Below, piece after piece: positions 57,194 to 64,000 of a stretch of 64,000 nucleotides of DNA. The notes under the pieces are model-generated. The model searched no databases and had not been told where the DNA came from. It saw nothing but the letters and a program-made list of their open reading frames with translations. The translations under genes and the position numbers were made by a program. Source of the stretch: an uncultured Collinsella sp. (lineage in GTDB: Bacteria > Actinomycetota > Coriobacteriia > Coriobacteriales > Coriobacteriaceae); the NCBI GenBank assembly GCA_900752215.1, contig CAADUO010000063.1, positions 62,001 to 126,000 on the forward strand, written 5' to 3'. How positions within the stretch are numbered: the stretch's first letter is position 1; the number at the start of each line of letters is the position of its first letter.

Positions 57194-59095
57194 GTGAAGA
57201 CCTGTGATTGCCTCACATATGTACGGCTTAATTTAGAAGTTCTTGCGCGCAACCGGGGAATTATGTTGCTGACGGCGCTGCTCGCGCTCGTATTCTGCAT
57301 CCCGGTATTTCTATCCGTTCCAACGGGAGCAGATTATCTATATGGTAGAGTTTCCATCGAAGACCAGAGAGCCCTTTTGGTCTCTCAAGTCTCTGACGGC
57401 GTTTATGACACTGCCCCACAGGAGCTCAACAGCATCATTGCCGACGAAAGGGCATGTCTTGATCGAGCGCTTGAAAGCAAGGCAGACTCCAGAGGGTATT
57501 ACGATGCGATTGCCGATTACGACAATCTATTGCTCAAGGAATACCGACTCGGTTATTTGAATGGTGTTGATTCGGAGTTATCGCTTGAAGCCCAAGAGCG
57601 TCTTCCCAGAGCCATATCAGTGCTGACCTATCCGGAATCGTACGACTCAACGACAAAAATGCCTGGGATGATTCTCCTCGCATATTATTGCGGCGCTGTT
57701 CCTGCAATAGCGTGGCTTTTGGTTCCGGTTCTCGTCCTCTATATGTCGCTTGAGGGGGATGGAAAGCGGTTCTACGATCGAGCGTTGTTGTCAAAGTTAG
57801 AGATGAATGCATGCCGCGTTCTCGTCTCTGGTATTGCATCGATGCTGGTTTTGGTGCTGGCGTTGGCTCCCTGTTTTGTATTGGCAACGGTGTTTAACGG
57901 TGTAGGTCAGACAGAGTACCCGGTTGTATTCATTCAGTATGGTGACGTAGTCGAAAGAACTGTGTTAGTTCAGCTAGGGCTATTTGCCGTCTTTGAAGCT
58001 GTGCTGTCGATGATGTTTGCTTGCTTGGGCGTGTGCGTGTACGCCGGAAGCAGAAACAGGGCCATTTCGTCCATGGTGATCGCTCTTGTGGGGGGCATAA
58101 GCCAGCTTCCGTTTTATGCGAGCAAAGATGCTCCATGGCATGCGTTGTTGCCGTATATGGTGTCGAGCTATTCCGTTTCTTCGCTTGCGCTTGGCGGCGC
58201 CTCTTACGCCAATGGGGCGGAGGTGTCTCTTGTTCCTGAAGCCAATGCATTGCACTGCGCCTTTGCCGTGGTGAGCACATTTGTTATTTGTGCGTTGGGA
58301 ATCATCTCGTTTTCGCTTCTTAAAAGTAGGAATCGCTGGGCCTGGAACCAAATTCGCCCGGGCAGTTTGGGTGAGAAAAGCGTGCTATCCCTGTCGCTGG
58401 ATACGTTGACGGTTGGAAATAATCAGCTCGTAAAGGGATTGCAGTTTGATATGCCCGCTGGCGAGATATGGGGTCTTGTCGCTCCAAATGGATATGGAAA
58501 GACAACGTTACTCAATACTCTTTGGGGAGACGCTGGGCAATCAGTCCGCGTGTTGGGTTCTCTCTGTTTTCATGCGAAAGCGTGCGTTGACTGTGAGCAA
58601 ATGAGAAAGGTTTTCTTTTTAGTTCCGAACGGGCCGTCTCTATTGATTCGGCACATGACCGTTGCTTTCCATCTCGATCGATGCAGGAAAATTTGGCATT
58701 CGCCTCGTACCTTGGATCAAGTGCTTAATCTCTTTGACTTGACTGAGTTGAAGAATATGCCCGTATCTAGGTTGTCTGACGGAAATAGACAATTGCTTAA
58801 TGTTGCGATGGCCTATATGTCTTATTGCGAAGTCGTCCTTTTGGATGAGCCCATGAATGCGCTTGATGTGGGACATGTCGCAATCGTTTCGAATGCTCTT
58901 AGAGATGAAGCAGGTAGGGGAGCGCATGTCATTATCTCTTCCCATCTTATCGGGAATCTCGAATCGCTCTGCGATGGCTCCGTCTTGCTCACACGAGATG
59001 ATTTGCACTTCGTTACTCGAGAAATGGGAGGTGATTCGAAATGGATCGGTAATGTGTACGCGCAGCTATTCAAGACGAACGACAGCAAAAACTAG
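57194..59095 (+). CDS. fused ABC-2-like permease and ATPase, probable exporter
   Basis: The 633-residue protein starts at GTG 57194 with GGAGG at 57181-57185. The N-terminal membrane half has a first helix near residues 22-42, a hydrophilic external stretch to about 150, then five or so helices to about 380. The ATPase half has Walker A APNGYGKTT (430-438), a degenerate signature LSDGNRQ (527-533, instead of LSGGQ), Walker B VVLLDEP (547-553) and the H-loop His584. Permease-first fusions are usual for exporters of peptides or lipids. The secreted protein gene 15 bases downstream is a likely cargo or partner. Confidence 0.82.
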   Translation: MKTCDCLTYVRLNLEVLARNRGIMLLTALLALVFCIPVFLSVPTGADYLYGRVSIEDQRALLVSQVSDGVYDTAPQELNSIIADERACLDRALESKADSRGYYDAIADYDNLLLKEYRLGYLNGVDSELSLEAQERLPRAISVLTYPESYDSTTKMPGMILLAYYCGAVPAIAWLLVPVLVLYMSLEGDGKRFYDRALLSKLEMNACRVLVSGIASMLVLVLALAPCFVLATVFNGVGQTEYPVVFIQYGDVVERTVLVQLGLFAVFEAVLSMMFACLGVCVYAGSRNRAISSMVIALVGGISQLPFYASKDAPWHALLPYMVSSYSVSSLALGGASYANGAEVSLVPEANALHCAFAVVSTFVICALGIISFSLLKSRNRWAWNQIRPGSLGEKSVLSLSLDTLTVGNNQLVKGLQFDMPAGEIWGLVAPNGYGKTTLLNTLWGDAGQSVRVLGSLCFHAKACVDCEQMRKVFFLVPNGPSLLIRHMTVAFHLDRCRKIWHSPRTLDQVLNLFDLTELKNMPVSRLSDGNRQLLNVAMAYMSYCEVVLLDEPMNALDVGHVAIVSNALRDEAGRGAHVIISSHLIGNLESLCDGSVLLTRDDLHFVTREMGGDSKWIGNVYAQLFKTNDSKN

Positions 59096-59110
59096 GAGAG
59101 GAAGATAACC

Positions 59111-59464
59111 ATGAAACGACATATATCGAAGAACTTGGTGAAGGCATTGGCCGCATGTTTTATGCTTGCACTGTCGATGGGCGCAATTCCCAATTATGCG
59201 ACGGCGCAGCCAGATACGGGTTCTGTTGCACCTTGTCGTCTTGTGACGGCGGATGTCTTGGACACCTACAAATCGTTCTCCACCGCGAGCTACCCGAGCG
59301 AGAATGTTGATTGCTTCGACCAGACATACAAGAGGTTGTCTTTCAAAACCTCTTATTCTCGTACGGGGCAAACGATCCTCTATACAGGTGCAGCGTTAAG
59401 CCCACGCGGGAACGGAATGCCTGGGTTTGAGACGAAATATAAGTGCACATATCGTACCTGGTAG
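59111..59464 (+). CDS. small secreted Cys-containing protein, putative bacteriocin or signal
   Basis: The 117-residue precursor has a Sec-type signal peptide: basic MKRHISKNLVK, hydrophobic ALAACFMLALSMGAI, and a probable cleavage after the A-T-A near residue 32. The mature part of about 85 residues has Cys42, Cys68 and Cys112, many Tyr/Ser/Thr residues, and ends YRTW. GAGAGGAAG precedes the ATG. It follows the ABC fusion gene by 15 bases, as expected of a co-expressed substrate. No known family could be assigned; the aromatic C-terminus vaguely recalls lactococcin 972-like peptides but the match is not convincing. Confidence 0.7.
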   Translation: MKRHISKNLVKALAACFMLALSMGAIPNYATAQPDTGSVAPCRLVTADVLDTYKSFSTASYPSENVDCFDQTYKRLSFKTSYSRTGQTILYTGAALSPRGNGMPGFETKYKCTYRTW

Positions 59465-59535
59465 ATAACCCTAGGACCAGATTCTCTCCGAATTACTTTG
59501 CGGAGGATTGATCTAACGCTGCCGCTCCTGCGTTT

Positions 59536-59592
59536 ATCTCAATCTGTAACACTTGGCTGGTAATAACGTTTCCATCTGTTTCAGATTGAGAC
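59536..59592. repeat. ATCTGTAACA palindromic repeat, copy h
   Basis: Arms ATCTCAATCTGTAACA and CTGTTTCAGATTGAGACT; the centre (CTTGGCTGGTAATAACG) differs from copies a-g. Confidence 0.8.
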
Positions 59593-59612
59593 TATTCAAC
59601 TCGCACTATGTT

Positions 59613-59677
59613 GATCGTCTTGATCTGTAACAGCAAAACGGCGATTTTACCTTTACATGTTACAGATTGAGACGATT
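59613..59677. repeat. ATCTGTAACA palindromic repeat, copy i
   Basis: Arms beginning GATCGTCTTG and ending GAGACGATT; the centre GCAAAACGGCGATTTTACC is a third type. Follows copy h by 20 bases. Confidence 0.85.
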
Positions 59678-59771
59678 GAAACCGTGGTAGCAAAGGATGC
59701 CGCGAAAGACCGCGAAAGAAGTACCTCTTCTGCGGTGGTATTTTCACCTATCCGGCGCGCCCCAAATGCAA

Positions 59772-59886
59772 GTGAGTAGGCTTTTTGGAACCTGCCGAGC
59801 ACATCGCGGTACATGCTCAATAAAACCGCAGGTCAGAGTTGTGGCGTTTTGGGGCGTGCTTGGCCTTTCGCAAAAAGTCTACTCAC
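59772..59886. repeat. 115-bp inverted-repeat element, copy 2 (right of the LuxR-ABC island)
   Basis: Ends GTGAGTAGGCTTTTTG and CAAAAAGTCTACTCAC. The interior CCTGCCGAGCACATCGCG, AAAACCGCAGGTCAGAG and TTGTGGCGTTTTGGGGC matches copy 1 in order, spacing and orientation. Flanks CCTATCCGG (before) and AGAAGACCGCCA (after) are shared too. Confidence 0.88.
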
Positions 59887-59914
59887 TTAGTTTTCGCCAG
59901 AAGACCGCCATGAG

Positions 59915-59955
59915 CAAACCACCACAAAGGTGCCTGTCCCCTTTGTGGTGGTTTT
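59915..59955. repeat. CCACCACAAAGG palindrome, inverted copy of 46359
   Basis: Arms AAACCACCACAAAGG and CCTTTGTGGTGGTTT enclose TGCCTGTCC. The whole element is the exact reverse complement of the terminator palindrome at 46359-46399. Confidence 0.88.
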
Positions 59956-60013
59956 GGTGTTTGCCCAGATAAAACCTGCCAGAATAAACCTGTCCCTTTT
60001 TGGTAGGTCACGA

Positions 60014-60124
60014 GCGAGGATTTTCGGACGCTTGCTCGACGAGAGTGGATAATCTCCCGCTTTTGGCGCGGACATAGGCCGAAAACGGGAGATTATCCAC
60101 TCTCGTGGTAAGCAAGTCCTCGTG
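60014..60124. repeat. nested cruciform upstream of DAHP synthase
   Basis: CGAGAGTGGATAATCTCCCG (60040-60059) and its exact complement (60086-60105) form the inner stem with GCC/GGC words inside. GAGGA/CTTGCT outside pairs with AGCAAG/TCCTC (to 60122). The inner word contains GGATAATCTCC. Confidence 0.75.
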
Positions 60125-60234
60125 TCATCCGTTCCCTTTTTGGTTGGTCGTGCTTGCACTTTAGCGTGCGACAGCGGATAATGCCGAGCATTCGACAATT
60201 CACACTTTGACTTATTTGATTGAGGAGGCCCCGC

Positions 60235-61266
60235 ATGGCCATGGATTTCAAACGCAGGCTGCCGATTCCCATGGAGATCCGCGAGGAAATGCCGCTTTCC
60301 GCCGAGTTTACCGCCAAAAAGCAGGCATTCGACGCCGAGGTCGCCAAGGTCTTTACCGGCGAGGACGCGCGCAAGGTGCTCATCATCGGCCCGTGCTCTG
60401 CCGACCGCGAGGACTCGGTGCTTGAGTACATGAACCGACTGGCCAAGGTCGCCGAGGAGGTCAAGGACAAGCTCATCATCATTCCGCGCGTCTACACCAA
60501 CAAGCCGCGCACCAAGGGCACCGGCTACAAGGGTCTGCTGCATAACCCCGACCCCGAGGCGCCCGATGACCTGCTCGAAGGCGTTAAGGCCATCCGCCAC
60601 ATGCACCTGCGCGTCATCGAGGAGACTGGCTTCTTTACCGCCGACGAGATGCTCTACCCCTCTAATTACCAGTACCTCGTCGACCTGCTGAGCTACGTTG
60701 CCGTCGGCGCGCGCTCGGTCGAAAACCAGGAGCATCGCTTGGTGTCGAGCGGCATTTCGGTGCCCGTCGGCATGAAGAACCCCACCGCCGGTTCCACCAC
60801 CGTCATGCTCAACTCCATCTACGCCGCCCAGGCACATCAGAGCTTCATCTTCCGTAACTGGGAGGTTGAGTGCGACGGAAACCCGCTCGCACACGCCGTC
60901 ATGCGCGGCTACATTGGTCTCGACGGTCGCACCTACCCCAATTACCACTACGAGCACCTGGAGCGCCTGGCCGAGCGTTATACCGAGCATGCCGGTTACG
61001 CCAACCCGGCGGCGGTCATCGACTGCAACCACGACAACTCGGGCAAGCGTCCGCTGGAGCAGTATCGCATTTGCAAGGAGGTGCTCGACAGCTGCCGCCG
61101 CAACGAGTCCATCTCCAAGCTGGTCAAGGGCTTTATGATCGAGTCCTACCTGGAGGACGGCAACCAGCCGGTCGACGGCGGCGTCTTTGGCAAGTCGATC
61201 ACCGACCCGTGCCTGGGCTGGGAAAAGACCGACTACCTCATCCACGAGATCGCGGAACGGATTTAG
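60235..61266 (+). CDS. 3-deoxy-7-phosphoheptulonate (DAHP) synthase, class I
   Basis: The 343-residue enzyme has LIIGPCSADREDSVLEYM (residues about 45-62), RVYTNKPRTKGTGYKGLLHNPD, SVENQEHRLVSSG, GMKNPTAGSTTVML, CNHDNSGKRP and GFMIESYLEDGNQP, the metal, phosphoenolpyruvate and erythrose-4-P sites of AroF/G/H-type synthases. It starts the shikimate pathway. GAGGAGG at 60222-60228 fixes the ATG at 60235. It is monocistronic; feedback specificity (Phe, Tyr or Trp) cannot be read. Confidence 0.93.
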   Translation: MAMDFKRRLPIPMEIREEMPLSAEFTAKKQAFDAEVAKVFTGEDARKVLIIGPCSADREDSVLEYMNRLAKVAEEVKDKLIIIPRVYTNKPRTKGTGYKGLLHNPDPEAPDDLLEGVKAIRHMHLRVIEETGFFTADEMLYPSNYQYLVDLLSYVAVGARSVENQEHRLVSSGISVPVGMKNPTAGSTTVMLNSIYAAQAHQSFIFRNWEVECDGNPLAHAVMRGYIGLDGRTYPNYHYEHLERLAERYTEHAGYANPAAVIDCNHDNSGKRPLEQYRICKEVLDSCRRNESISKLVKGFMIESYLEDGNQPVDGGVFGKSITDPCLGWEKTDYLIHEIAERI

Positions 61267-61452
61267 TTACGCGGTTTTACCAAACGCCGTAACCGGCCGA
61301 CGCTGCGCGGGCCGCATTAGGACAATCTGACGTTCGACTTCAAGGGCGCGACCAAAAGGTCAGCGCCCTATCGCTTCACGTCGCCTTGCCTCAAATGCGA
61401 CCAGCTCGCTGTCGTTTCCAAGACGTCGACGTTGCCGGGGTTGTCAAGGGGT

Positions 61453-61517
61453 TGGTGCAAGGGGGACAGGTTACTTTGCACCAGGTTGGTGCAGATTAAC
61501 CTGTCCCCCTTGCACCA
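61453..61517. repeat. 65-bp nested palindrome with GGGGGACAGG arms
   Basis: 61453-61473 and 61497-61517 are exact 21-base complements (outer word TGGTGCAAGGGGGACAGG). Inside them a second hairpin TGCACCA-GGT-TGGTGCA repeats the outer word. Confidence 0.85.
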
Positions 61518-61574
61518 GGATGTGGTTTGCTTGCCGGCATCGGTAGGTCTTCGGCGCTTTCCAAGCCCAGTGGG

Positions 61575-61792
61575 AAAAAATGCCAAATATGAGTACTGTT
61601 GCTATTGTAGTGCCATATTACTTTCGCAAAACAATGGACATAACAGCAAATATGTTCATTAACGTCGACGCATATTAGCCCGCTATAGAGCTGTTTGACT
61701 AATTGAGAGGCGCATGCAAGCTGCGGGGGCGGCATTTGGGGCAGTTTTTGCTGTTACCAAAAAAGTAACAGTACTCATATTTGCCATTTTTT
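61575..61792. mobile_element. MITE-like element, 218 bp with 29-bp terminal inverted repeats
   Basis: 61575-61603 and 61764-61792 are complementary at 27 of 29 positions (inner word GCAAATATGAGTACTGTT on one side), and similarity extends a few bases outward as CCAGTGGG/CCCACAGG. The interior is A+T-rich and non-coding, and includes a CTGTTAC-GTAACAG hairpin. No transposase is in the window. Confidence 0.65.
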
Positions 61793-61854
61793 GCCCACAG
61801 GGCCTCGAAGGGGCTGTCAATCAGGTCCCAGGGGAGGCGGCTCAAGGGCCGCAG

Positions 61855-61892
61855 AACAAAAACGGGGGCGCAGGTTGTCCTGCGCCCCCGTT
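61855..61892 (-). terminator. terminator of the ABC exporter operon
   Basis: AACGGGGGCGCAGG pairs perfectly with CCTGCGCCCCCGTT around TTGT. The minus strand ends TTTTTGTT. Confidence 0.93.
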
Positions 61893-61923
61893 CTCGGGCG
61901 TTATTCGTTCCCTGCGGCAGAAT

Positions 61924-63771
61924 TTACGCCGCCTCGTCGAACTGCGAGTTGTACAGGTCGGCGTAGAAGCCGCCCTGGGCGAGCAGCTCGTCGTGCGTGC
62001 CCTTCTCGACGATGTCGCCGTCGCGAATCACCAAGATCACGTCGGCGTTGCGGATCGTGGACAGGCGGTGCGCGATGACAAAGCTGGTGCGGCCCTGCAT
62101 CAGCGCATCCATGGCGCGCTGGATGAGCTCCTCGGTGCGGGTATCGACGTTGGAGGTCGCCTCGTCCAGAATCAGCGCCGGACGGTCGGCCAAAATGGCG
62201 CGGGCGATGGTCACGAGCTGGCGCTGACCCTGCGACAGGTTAGTGCCCTCCTCGTTGATCATAAAGTCGTAGCCGCCGGCGAGCGTATGGATAAAGTGAT
62301 CGCAGCGCGCGGCACGAGCGGCGGCCTCGACCTCGGCATCGCTCGCATCGGGGCGTCCGTAGCGGATGTTCTCGCGGATGGTGCCGTTAAACAGCCAGGT
62401 ATCCTGCAGCACCATGGCAAACTCGCCGCGCAGCGCCGCGCGGTCCCAGTCGCGCACGTCGACACCCTCGACGCGCAGCGAACCGCCGTCCACGTCGTAA
62501 AAGCGCTGCAGCAGCTTGATGAGCGTGGTCTTGCCAGCGCCGGTGGGGCCGACGATGGCGATGGTCTGGCCGGGCTGCGCCTCGCAGCTAAAGTCGTGGA
62601 TGATGGTCTTGTCGGGCGTGTAGCCAAACTTGACATGGTCAAACTCCACGTGGCCGGGGCGCTTCTCGGGAATCTGCGCGTCGGCCTTCTGCTCCTCCTC
62701 GGGCGCGGCCAGGAACTCAAAGACACGCTCGGTGGCAGCTGCCATCGACTGCATCGTGTTGCTCACGTTGCCCAGCTGCTGCACGGGTTGCGTAAAGTTG
62801 CGAACGTATTGGATAAAGCTCTGAATGTCGCCGGGCGTGGCATTGCCGGTCAGCGCGAGCTGCGCGCCCACCACGACGACGCCCACGTAGCCCATGTTAC
62901 CCACCAAGCTCATAAGCGGCATCATCAGGCCCGACAGGAACTGCGAGCGCCAGCCGCTAATAAAGAGACGGTCGTTTTGGCGGTCGAACTCCTCGATCGA
63001 AGCCTCGGCGCGGTCAAACACCTGAATGACGTTCTGGCCGGCAAAATCCTCCTCGATAATGCCGTTGACGGTGCCAAGGACTTGCTGTTGCTCGCGGAAG
63101 TACGGCTGCGAGAAGTGAATCATCACGGTCAGGATAATCGCGGCGGCCGGCAGCGTGAGCACGGTGACGCCGGTAAGCGGTAGGCTGATCGAAAGCATCA
63201 TGACGAGCACGCCGATAATCTGCGTCACCGACGTGATGAGCTGTGTCACGCTCTGGTTGAGCGACTGACCCAGCGTATCGACGTCGTTGGTGATGCGGCT
63301 GAGCACGTCGCCCTTGCTGTGTCCGTTAAAGTAGCTCATTGGCACGACGGCGATCTTGGCGGCGATCTCCTTGCGCATGCGATAACAAATCTTTTGCGTG
63401 ACGCCGGTCATGAGCCAGCCCTGGATCAGGCTGCAGACAGAGCTTGCCAGATACAGGCAGAGCAAAAAGCCGAGCGTCTTGGCGATCCAGTCAAAGTCAA
63501 CGTCGCCGGTGCCGTTGACCTTGGCGACCAGGCCTTCGAACAGCTTGGTCGTAACCTGGCCGAGCACCTTGGGTCCCACAATGTTAAAGATGACCGAGCA
63601 CACGGCAAAGGCGACGGCGGCAAACACGGCAATCTTGTGCTGGCCGATATAGCCGAGCAGCTGCCTCATGGTGCCCTTAAAGTCCTTGGCCTTTTCGCCG
63701 CGACGCATGCGGCCCATGGGACCACGCTGGCGGGTGGGCTTGGGAATCTGAGTCTTGGTCTCGTCTGCCAT
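61924..63771 (-). CDS. ABC exporter subunit with fused membrane domain and ATPase (heterodimer half B)
   Basis: The 615-residue protein has a basic N-terminus, six transmembrane helices (first near residues 47-68) and an ATPase with Walker A VGPTGAGKTTLI, Q-loop MVLQDTWLF, signature NLSQGQRQLV, Walker B LILDEATSNVD and H-loop IAHRL. LSQGQ replaces the LSGGQ signature, common in one half of heterodimeric multidrug exporters such as YheH/LmrCD. Its start codon overlaps the stop of the upstream ABC gene (TAATG). Cargo unknown. Confidence 0.92.
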   Translation of the reverse strand: MADETKTQIPKPTRQRGPMGRMRRGEKAKDFKGTMRQLLGYIGQHKIAVFAAVAFAVCSVIFNIVGPKVLGQVTTKLFEGLVAKVNGTGDVDFDWIAKTLGFLLCLYLASSVCSLIQGWLMTGVTQKICYRMRKEIAAKIAVVPMSYFNGHSKGDVLSRITNDVDTLGQSLNQSVTQLITSVTQIIGVLVMMLSISLPLTGVTVLTLPAAAIILTVMIHFSQPYFREQQQVLGTVNGIIEEDFAGQNVIQVFDRAEASIEEFDRQNDRLFISGWRSQFLSGLMMPLMSLVGNMGYVGVVVVGAQLALTGNATPGDIQSFIQYVRNFTQPVQQLGNVSNTMQSMAAATERVFEFLAAPEEEQKADAQIPEKRPGHVEFDHVKFGYTPDKTIIHDFSCEAQPGQTIAIVGPTGAGKTTLIKLLQRFYDVDGGSLRVEGVDVRDWDRAALRGEFAMVLQDTWLFNGTIRENIRYGRPDASDAEVEAAARAARCDHFIHTLAGGYDFMINEEGTNLSQGQRQLVTIARAILADRPALILDEATSNVDTRTEELIQRAMDALMQGRTSFVIAHRLSTIRNADVILVIRDGDIVEKGTHDELLAQGGFYADLYNSQFDEAA

Positions 63772-64000
63772 TAGCGCTCGCCTCCTTCCATGACGGCTGC
63801 AATTTCTTCTTGGGTAAGCCCCAGCTCCTCGGCGGAAAGCTGCGACTGTGCGATCTCCAGGTACGCCGGGCAGCTGCGCAGCAGCTCCTCGTGCGTGCCG
63901 GTGCCCACTACGTGGCCGTCGTCGAGCACGATGATCTGGTCGGCGTGCATGATGGTCGCGATGCGCTGGGCCACGACCACGAGCGCGGCGTCGGTAACGT
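63771..64000 (-). CDS. ABC exporter subunit (heterodimer half A), C-terminal fragment
   Basis: The frame is open to the window edge. The visible end of the ATPase domain has the H-loop variant VVVAQRIATIMHADQIIVLDD, with Gln where the catalytic His normally sits, then GTHEELL. That substitution is typical of the degenerate ATP site in heterodimeric exporters and complements half B. The last codons overlap the downstream start by one base. Confidence 0.88.
   Translation of the reverse strand, partial: VTDAALVVVAQRIATIMHADQIIVLDDGHVVGTGTHEELLRSCPAYLEIAQSQLSAEELGLTQEEIAAVMEGGER

Larger units (their letters stand above)
59465..60234. other. gene-free 770-bp repeat cluster
   Basis: No ORF is supported. 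In order it contains palindromic repeats h and i, a degenerate copy of the 54.9-kb stem-loop (around 59704-59750), the 115-bp element copy 2, the CCACCACAAAGG palindrome, a CCTGTCCC palindrome and the 60014-60124 cruciform, then the DAHP synthase leader. Confidence 0.75.
61267..61923. other. gene-free region with nested palindromes and a MITE-like element
   Basis: Short frames here lack ribosome sites. A possible stem-loop GGGCGC...GCGCCC lies at 61347-61370 after DAHP synthase. The 61453-61517 palindrome, the 61575-61792 element and the ABC exporter terminator fill the rest. Confidence 0.7.

Noticed and set aside
59111..59464. Assignment of the secreted protein to the lactococcin 972 family
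   Set aside because: Only the aromatic C-terminus and the nearby exporter are reminiscent; the characteristic core residues could not be matched.
61432..61735. Short frames on both strands within the palindrome/MITE region
   Set aside because: They are created by the inverted repeats and lack starts with ribosome sites.

Overview
The window is high-G+C DNA densely packed with PTS sugar-uptake operons, LacI, GntR and DeoR repressors, and both the lactose and the N-acetylgalactosamine branches of the tagatose-6-phosphate pathway. This combination suggests a saccharolytic gut actinobacterium of the Coriobacteriia, most like Collinsella. That is inferred from gene content and style; no rRNA gene is present to prove it.

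Layout. 1-4.3 kb holds housekeeping genes: the end of a 3-hydroxyisobutyrate-dehydrogenase-like gene with a Cys/His-rich tail, a small membrane protein, a HEAT-repeat protein, an NAD-type isocitrate dehydrogenase and a membrane-anchored SurA-like protein. 4.4-5.3 kb is an XRE regulator with a DUF2975 membrane protein. 6.0-16.0 kb is an amino-sugar region: a mannose-family PTS (IIA, YajC, IIB, IIC, IID), a GntR regulator, AgaS, a NagA-type deacetylase, a flavodoxin, a LacX-like epimerase, LacC, a remnant of a second deacetylase gene, and YhcH. A tRNA-Thr follows, then a stray IIB paralogue that has lost its phosphorylatable His. 17.3-20.7 kb carries galM, a DeoR regulator and a Fic protein.

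21.0-35.6 kb contains three consecutive modules. Each has a LacG-like 6-phospho-beta-galactosidase, a LacE-like EIICB and a divergent LacI regulator. Each has its own pair of operator variants, and a palindromic repeat family sits at the module boundaries. The only LacF-type EIIA, at 35.8 kb, must serve all three. 36.4-43.7 kb has a membrane protein, lacA, lacB, a second lacX-lacC pair, and galK-galT with their own LacI regulator. 45.2-50.2 kb has a flavodiiron protein, a DeoR regulator divergent from a class II tagatose/fructose-bisphosphate aldolase, a HAD phosphatase and an AraC regulator.

50.7-54.9 kb encodes a MutT-Vsr fusion and a BceAB-type ABC transporter. 55.3-59.5 kb, of visibly lower G+C, encodes a membrane protein with two separate LuxR-type HTH domains, a fused permease-ATPase and a small secreted Cys-containing protein. 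This island lies between two copies of a composite repeat and is the best candidate for an undescribed system. 60.2-64 kb has DAHP synthase and a heterodimeric ABC exporter.

Metabolic logic. GalNAc is imported and phosphorylated by the mannose-family PTS, deacetylated, and deaminated/isomerised by AgaS to tagatose-6-P. Lactose and related galactosides enter through LacF and three LacE proteins, are cleaved by three LacG proteins, and galactose-6-P is isomerised by LacAB to tagatose-6-P. Each branch has its own LacC kinase, and both can end at the single aldolase at 47.5 kb. GalM, GalK and GalT handle unphosphorylated galactose; no galE is present. The intergenic spaces contain an unusual variety of long palindromes, several of them repeated within the window.
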